Assembly: GCF_008065375.1 (NCBI RefSeq)
Contig: NZ_VJYI01000016.1
Span: forward strand, 186,001-250,000
Origin: Nonomuraea sp. SYSU D8015
Lineage (GTDB): Bacteria > Actinomycetota > Actinomycetes > Streptosporangiales > Streptosporangiaceae
Direction: 5' to 3'
DNA: 64,000 nucleotides
Shown here one piece after another: positions 59,633 to 64,000 of the stretch (position 1 is its first letter; each line of letters starts with the position of its first letter). The notes beneath the pieces are model-generated. The model saw only the letters and a program-made list of their open reading frames with translations. It had not been told where the DNA came from and did no database searches. The position numbers and the translations under genes were made by a program.

Positions 59633-60286
59633 ATGAGCAGCGCAGCCGCCGCCCCTCCCCGCCTGATCGCGCGCCTGTTCTGGCCGGTCGCGATCGCGGC
59701 CCTCCTGGTCGCCATGGCCCTGGACACCCGGTTCCTGTCCAGGCAAGAGGTGAGCGCGCTCAACCCCGCGGAGTTCAACGCCAAAGACTTCGCCGCCGCC
59801 GAATACCCCAAGATCGTGGCGGTCGTCGAGGCGAAGGCCGCGGATCTCAAGGAGGTCGCCGCCGCGGTGGCCGCCGACCCCTCGGCCGCCGGCCCCAAGT
59901 ACGGCAACATCGCGGGCACCGACAAGTACGCGATCCCGGTGCGCTTCACCGGCAAGGTCACCGAGGCCGACGCGGGTCTGCTCACCGTCGACGTGGCGGG
60001 GCTGCCCGAGCGCAGCGTGGTCCGCGTCGCCCTCGGCCAGGCCGCCAACGGCACCGCCCTGCGCGACGCCCCGGGGACGCTGAAGTTCAAGGACTTCCAG
60101 AACCAGACCGACTACCAGCAGACGGCCAACGAGTTGAAGGCCAGGATGCTCGCGGAGGTCGCCGCCAAGATCGACCTCGCCGCCGCGAAGGGCGGGACCG
60201 CGACGGTGACCGGCGTCTACGTCACCAACACCGGACCGGAGGGCAGCTACCTCGTCACGCCCGTGAAGGTCGAGGTGGCGGGCTGA
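59633..60286 (+). CDS. DUF2291 membrane-anchored protein of the sugar transporter operon
   Basis: This 217-residue protein has an N-terminal hydrophobic anchor (LFWPVAIAALLVAMALDTRFL) and an exported domain with short strands (IPVRFTGKVTEADAGLLTVDVAGLPERSVVRVALG, TVTGVYVTN). DUF2291 members are regularly found in front of ribose-type ABC transporters for polyols, including rhizobial erythritol loci. Their role is unknown; an accessory or periplasmic stabiliser is plausible. GGAAAGGA lies about 12 bases before the ATG. The stop shares a base with the ATPase start (TGATG). Confidence 0.82.
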   Translation: MSSAAAAPPRLIARLFWPVAIAALLVAMALDTRFLSRQEVSALNPAEFNAKDFAAAEYPKIVAVVEAKAADLKEVAAAVAADPSAAGPKYGNIAGTDKYAIPVRFTGKVTEADAGLLTVDVAGLPERSVVRVALGQAANGTALRDAPGTLKFKDFQNQTDYQQTANELKARMLAEVAAKIDLAAAKGGTATVTGVYVTNTGPEGSYLVTPVKVEVAG

Positions 60287-61857
60287 TGTTCCCGGACGCC
60301 GCGACCCCCGTCGTCCTGCGGGCCATCGACATCACCAAGCACTACGGCGCCACGCAGGCACTCAAGGGCGTCAACTTCGAGGTGCACCGGGGCAAGGTGA
60401 CCGCCCTGTTCGGCGAGAACGGCGCCGGCAAGTCGACCCTGATGAAGATCATCGCCGGCGTCGAGTCCCCGACCTCCGGACACCTGGAGCTCGACGGGCA
60501 GGCGATCGAGCTGCGCTCGCCCGGCCAGGCCGTCGAGCACGGCATCTCGATCATCCACCAGGAGCTCAACCTCTGCCCGAACCTGAGCGTGCGCGACAAC
60601 ATCTTCATCGGCCGCGAGCGCACGGGCCTGTTCGGCACGGTCGACTACCGCGGCGAGCGCGAGGTCGTGCGGCGGCTCATGGAGCGGCTCGAAGAGGACA
60701 TCGACCCCGACACCCTCGTCGCCGACCTGCGCATCGGGCAGCAGCAGATCGTCGAGATCGCCCGAGCCCTGGCGCTGGACGCCCGCATCCTCATCATGGA
60801 CGAGCCCACCTCGGCGCTCAGCGCCCCGGAGGTCGAGGTCCTTTTCAAGGTCATCAAGGACCTCACCGCCAACGGGGTCGCGATCGTCTACATCTCCCAC
60901 CACCTGGAGGAGGCGATCGAGATCGCCGACCACGCCGTCGTGTTCCGCGACGGCGAGCTGGTCGCCACCGCGGACGCGGCGGACATCGACCTGGCCTGGG
61001 TCGTCGGCAAGATGGTCGGCCGGGCCGCCGAGTACGACTTCCGCGACGCCGAGCGCGACTTCGGCGACGTCGCGCTGAGCATCCGCGACGTCAAGATCGT
61101 CGACGCCACGGGAGAGGGCCGCCTCGCGGTCAACGGCGTCTCCCTGGACGTCAGGCACGGCGAGATCGTCTGCCTCTACGGGCTCATGGGCGCCGGCCGC
61201 ACCGAGCTGGTCGAGGCGCTGGCCGGCCGCGGGGCGATCGCCTCCGGCCGGGTCGAGCTCGGCGGCAGGGACCTGTCCGGCGCCTCCGTCGCGGAGCGGA
61301 TCGAGCTCGGCATCGGCCTCGTCCCGGAGGACCGGCAGCGCGACGGGCTGGTCCAGTCGATGTCCGTCGGCCAGAACCTGTCCCTGTCGAGCCTGCTGGA
61401 GCTGACCAGGTCCTTGGTCGTCGCCGGCTTCGTCTCCCGCAGGCGTGAGGCGGGCCGCGTCCGGGACGGGATCTCCGAGGTCCAGGTGAAGACCTCCGGC
61501 CCCGGCGCCCCGATCACCTCGCTGAGCGGCGGGAACCAGCAGAAAGTGGTGATCGGCAAGATGCTGCTCACCGGCCCGAAGGTGCTCCTGCTCGACGAGC
61601 CGGCCCGCGGCATCGACGTCGGCGCCAAGGGCGAGATCTTCTCGCTGCTCTTCCGCGAGGCGCGCAAGGGCCTCGCGGTCCTCTACGTCACCAGCGAGAT
61701 CGGGGAGGCGATCACCGCCTCGCACCGCATCGTCGTCATGTCCAAGGGCCGTGTCGTGCGGGAGTTCGACCCGCGCACGGCCTCCCGTGAAGAGATCATG
61801 GCCGCCTCCGGGGAGTCCGAGGCCGGCGTCCACGCGATGGGAACCGCCAGTGAGTGA
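60286..61857 (+). CDS. ribose-type ABC transporter ATPase (duplicated ABC domains)
   Basis: This 523-residue RbsA-like protein has two ATPase halves. The first has Walker A GENGAGKST, signature LRIGQQQIVEIARAL and Walker B LIMDEPTSALS. The second has the degenerate Walker A GLMGAGRTEL, signature SLSGGNQQKVVIGKM and Walker B LLLDEPARGIDVG. This asymmetry (second Walker A lacking the Lys) is normal for the family. It powers uptake of a sugar or polyol with the permease and binding protein that follow. Confidence 0.94.
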   Translation: MFPDAATPVVLRAIDITKHYGATQALKGVNFEVHRGKVTALFGENGAGKSTLMKIIAGVESPTSGHLELDGQAIELRSPGQAVEHGISIIHQELNLCPNLSVRDNIFIGRERTGLFGTVDYRGEREVVRRLMERLEEDIDPDTLVADLRIGQQQIVEIARALALDARILIMDEPTSALSAPEVEVLFKVIKDLTANGVAIVYISHHLEEAIEIADHAVVFRDGELVATADAADIDLAWVVGKMVGRAAEYDFRDAERDFGDVALSIRDVKIVDATGEGRLAVNGVSLDVRHGEIVCLYGLMGAGRTELVEALAGRGAIASGRVELGGRDLSGASVAERIELGIGLVPEDRQRDGLVQSMSVGQNLSLSSLLELTRSLVVAGFVSRRREAGRVRDGISEVQVKTSGPGAPITSLSGGNQQKVVIGKMLLTGPKVLLLDEPARGIDVGAKGEIFSLLFREARKGLAVLYVTSEIGEAITASHRIVVMSKGRVVREFDPRTASREEIMAASGESEAGVHAMGTASE

Positions 61858-62956
61858 GCTGAGCCAGGCCGCCGTCAAGGCGACGGCGCCCCGCCCCCTC
61901 CGCAAGATCAACACCAGGGCCCTGATGATCGAGGGGCGTGCGCTGCTCGCGCTCGTCCTCATCGTGGTCGTCTTCTCGCTGCTGTCGCCCAACTTCCTCA
62001 GCGCGGACAACCTCATCATCATGACCCGGCACGTCGCGATGAACGCCATCCTCGCGATCGGGATGCTGCTGGTGATCCTCAACGGCGGCATCGACCTGTC
62101 GGTCGGCTCGATCGTGGGCCTGTCCGGCGTCACCGCGGGCCTGTTGCTCGAAGGACTCGAGATCGGCGGCCTCGACCTGGTCGTCTACCCCGCCGCCTGG
62201 GTCGTGATCGTCGTCTCCCTCGGCGTCGGCACCCTGCTCGGCTGGGTGAACGGGCTGGTGGTCGCGAGACTCAACGTCGCGCCGTTCATCGCCACCCTCG
62301 GCATGCTGTACGTCGCCCGCGGCATCGCGCTGCTCATCACCAACGGCACCCCGTTCTCCAAACTCGGCGGCGAGGAGACGCTGGGCAACACCGGCTTCCT
62401 CACCTTCCTCAAGAGCGCCCCGCTCGGCCTGCCCATGCCGGTCTGGGCGATGATCCTCTTCGCCGCGGTGTTCGCGCTGGTGCTCAGCAAGAGCCCGTTC
62501 GGCCGCTGGCTCTACGCCACCGGCGGCAACGAGCGCGCGGCCGAACTGTCCGGCGTCCCCGTCAAGAAGGTCAAGACCCGCATCTACGTCCTGTCCGGGC
62601 TGTGCGCGGCCGCGGTCGGGCTGCTCCTGACGGCCGACCTGTCCTCGGCGACCCCGGCGGCCGGCGAGTTCTTCGAGCTCAACGCCATCGCCGCCGTGGT
62701 GATCGGCGGCGCCGCGCTCTCGGGCGGCCGCGGCACCATCCGCGGCACCCTCATCGGAGCGTTCGTCATCGGGTTCCTCGTGGACGGCCTCGTCCTCGTC
62801 GGGGTCTCCCAGTTCTGGCAGCAGATCATCAAGGGCGCCGTGATCGTCGTCGCCGTCGCGCTGGACCAGCTCCAGCAGTCACTCCACAAGCGCCGGTCCG
62901 CCAAGGCCGCGCTGTCACCCCCCAAGCCGTCGGAGCACGCGCCGGCCCCGGTGTGA
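61850..62956 (+). CDS. ribose-type ABC transporter permease
   Basis: This 368-residue membrane protein of the BPD_transp_2 family has about ten helices. It carries the conserved NGGIDLSVGSIVGLSG segment, FIATLGMLYVARGIALLITNG and the EAA-like loop YATGGNERAAELSGVPVKKVKTRIYVLSG. The GTG at 61850 overlaps the ATPase stop by 8 nt. It forms the homodimeric channel of the importer. Confidence 0.93.
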   Translation: MSELSQAAVKATAPRPLRKINTRALMIEGRALLALVLIVVVFSLLSPNFLSADNLIIMTRHVAMNAILAIGMLLVILNGGIDLSVGSIVGLSGVTAGLLLEGLEIGGLDLVVYPAAWVVIVVSLGVGTLLGWVNGLVVARLNVAPFIATLGMLYVARGIALLITNGTPFSKLGGEETLGNTGFLTFLKSAPLGLPMPVWAMILFAAVFALVLSKSPFGRWLYATGGNERAAELSGVPVKKVKTRIYVLSGLCAAAVGLLLTADLSSATPAAGEFFELNAIAAVVIGGAALSGGRGTIRGTLIGAFVIGFLVDGLVLVGVSQFWQQIIKGAVIVVAVALDQLQQSLHKRRSAKAALSPPKPSEHAPAPV

Positions 62957-63011
62957 CCCCGACGTACCCCGGACGGCCACGCGCCGTCTGCACCACCCAG
63001 AAAGGCTCCCC

Positions 63012-64000
63012 ATGTTCCGAAAGATCGCCGCCGTCGCCGCGGCCAGCGCGCTGGCACTCGGCCTCGCCTCCTGCGGCTCGTCAGGGTCCGGCACCTCCGC
63101 CGCGGCCCCGAGCCCCGCGGCCGCCGCGGGCGGGACCATCGCCGTCATCACGGTGGACCTGGCCAACTCCTACTGGCAGGCGGAGGCGGACACCGCCAAG
63201 ACCGAGATCGAGAAGGCCGGCTACCAGGCCACGGTCAACGCCCACGGGGCCGACCCCGACAAGCAGAACCAGCTGATCGACACCGCCATCAGCAACAAGG
63301 TCAAGGCCATCATCCTCGACCCGGCCGGCGCCGACGAGTCCGTGGCCGCCGTCCAGAAGGCCACCGACGCCGGCATCCCGGTCTTCCTCGTGAATGCCGA
63401 GATCGCCAAGCAGGGCGTCGCCAAGGCGCAGATCATCTCCAACAACGCCCAGGGCGCCACGATCGGCGCCGAGGCCTGGGTGAAGGCGATGGACGGCAAG
63501 GGCAAGTACGTCGAGCTGTTCGGCAACCCGACCGACAACAACGCCCAGGTGCGCTCCGACGGCTACGCCGCCGTCATCTCCGCCTACCCCGACCTCAAGA
63601 AGGTCGGCCAGGAGACCGCGAACTGGGACCGCGTCCAGGGCAAGGAGAAGATGGAAGGCCTCCTGGCCGCCCACCCCGACCTCGACGGCGTCATCGCAGG
63701 CAACGACGAGATGGCCCTCGGCGCGATCGAGGCGCTCACCGACGCCAAGAAGATCGACAAGGTGAAGGTGCTCGGCTTCGACGGCAACGCCGACGCGGTC
63801 GCGGCGGTGAAGGCCGGGACCATGGTCGCCACCGTGCTCCAGCCCATCGTCCAGGGGACGACCAACGCCGTCGCCCAGGCCGTCGAATACCTCAAGACCG
63901 GCAAGACCGGCGTCGCCGACGAGAAGCAGAGCATCGACTGCGTGCTGATCACCAAGGACAACGCCGACAAGTACAAGGGGCCGTTCGTCCTGGACAAGTG
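63012..64000 (+). CDS. periplasmic-binding-protein-like sugar-binding lipoprotein (right edge)
   Basis: This 329-codon open frame reaches the window edge; the last two bases TG could begin a TGA, so it may lack only its stop. A signal peptide with lipobox (LGLASC, Cys21) and Ser/Gly linker precede a type I periplasmic-binding fold: IAVITVDLANSYWQAEADTAKTEIEKAG, KAIILDPAGADESVAAVQ, VELFGNPTDNNAQVRSDGY and GVIAGNDEMALGAIEAL. Relatives bind ribose, xylose, erythritol and similar compounds. It lies 55 bp after the permease as the last component of the importer. Confidence 0.92.
   Translation, partial: MFRKIAAVAAASALALGLASCGSSGSGTSAAAPSPAAAAGGTIAVITVDLANSYWQAEADTAKTEIEKAGYQATVNAHGADPDKQNQLIDTAISNKVKAIILDPAGADESVAAVQKATDAGIPVFLVNAEIAKQGVAKAQIISNNAQGATIGAEAWVKAMDGKGKYVELFGNPTDNNAQVRSDGYAAVISAYPDLKKVGQETANWDRVQGKEKMEGLLAAHPDLDGVIAGNDEMALGAIEALTDAKKIDKVKVLGFDGNADAVAAVKAGTMVATVLQPIVQGTTNAVAQAVEYLKTGKTGVADEKQSIDCVLITKDNADKYKGPFVLDK

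Overview
The window is very GC-rich DNA with long, tightly overlapping genes. It carries a mycobacterial-type mce lipid importer, an LprG/P55-type pair, a scattering of one-component regulators and a biosynthetic gene cluster. This points to a filamentous actinobacterium; a Streptosporangiales-like genus is my guess, not something the sequence proves. No rRNA, tRNA, CRISPR array or intact insertion sequence was seen.

Region 1 (about 1-18050) is the right-hand part of an enediyne-type polyketide cluster whose left end lies outside the window. Twelve minus-strand genes (16048 down to 721) form one nearly gap-free operon. The conserved enediyne PKS cassette comes first: E3 (DUF1702), E4 (UnbV-like), E5 (UnbU-like), the iterative enediyne synthase (KS-AT-ACP-KR-DH-PPTase) and the E10 hot-dog thioesterase. 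Next are an unrecognised beta-rich protein, a glycosyltransferase, a PfkB-type sugar kinase, an atypical LuxR regulator, an HldE/RfaE-C-type nucleotidyltransferase, a sugar epimerase/dehydratase and a methyltransferase. A HAD phosphatase (1-57) and a second atypical LuxR regulator (147-842) flank it. Kinase, phosphatase, nucleotidyltransferase, epimerase and glycosyltransferase together look like an NDP-heptose-style route to the sugar that decorates the polyene/enediyne core. Divergent from the operon are a flavin amine-oxidase-like enzyme and a His/Glu-rich membrane protein, translationally coupled.

Region 2 (18147-23058) is housekeeping: cmk, der, and an archaeal-type aspartyl-tRNA synthetase preceded by a well-formed T-box riboswitch with an Asp (GAC) specifier and a translational sequestor, then a membrane-anchored SpoIIE-type phosphatase.

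Region 3 (23133-36392, all minus) is cell-envelope lipid traffic: two YrbE permeases, six Mce proteins (A-F), a Mce-associated protein, an Sfp-type PPTase, a MarR regulator, and an LprG-like lipoprotein coupled to a P55-like MFS exporter. A low-complexity candidate gene sits between mceC and mceD, overlapping both.

Region 4 (36534-54608) is mixed: Xaa-Pro aminopeptidase, CBS protein, repeat-containing surface protein, a cyclase/TPP-enzyme pair, a secreted phosphodiester glycosidase, a frameshifted CehA-type metallohydrolase, dhaKLM, an acyltransferase, a P450, a Ser/Thr kinase, an MFS/ArsR pair and two DJ-1-family genes.

Region 5 (54684-64000) is a sugar-alcohol catabolic island. A DeoR regulator, a TIM-like isomerase, an FGGY kinase and a GlpD-like dehydrogenase diverge from a DUF2291/ribose-type ABC transporter operon. 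The gene set resembles erythritol (tetritol) loci. The shared intergenic region contains several perfect inverted repeats suited to a DeoR operator.
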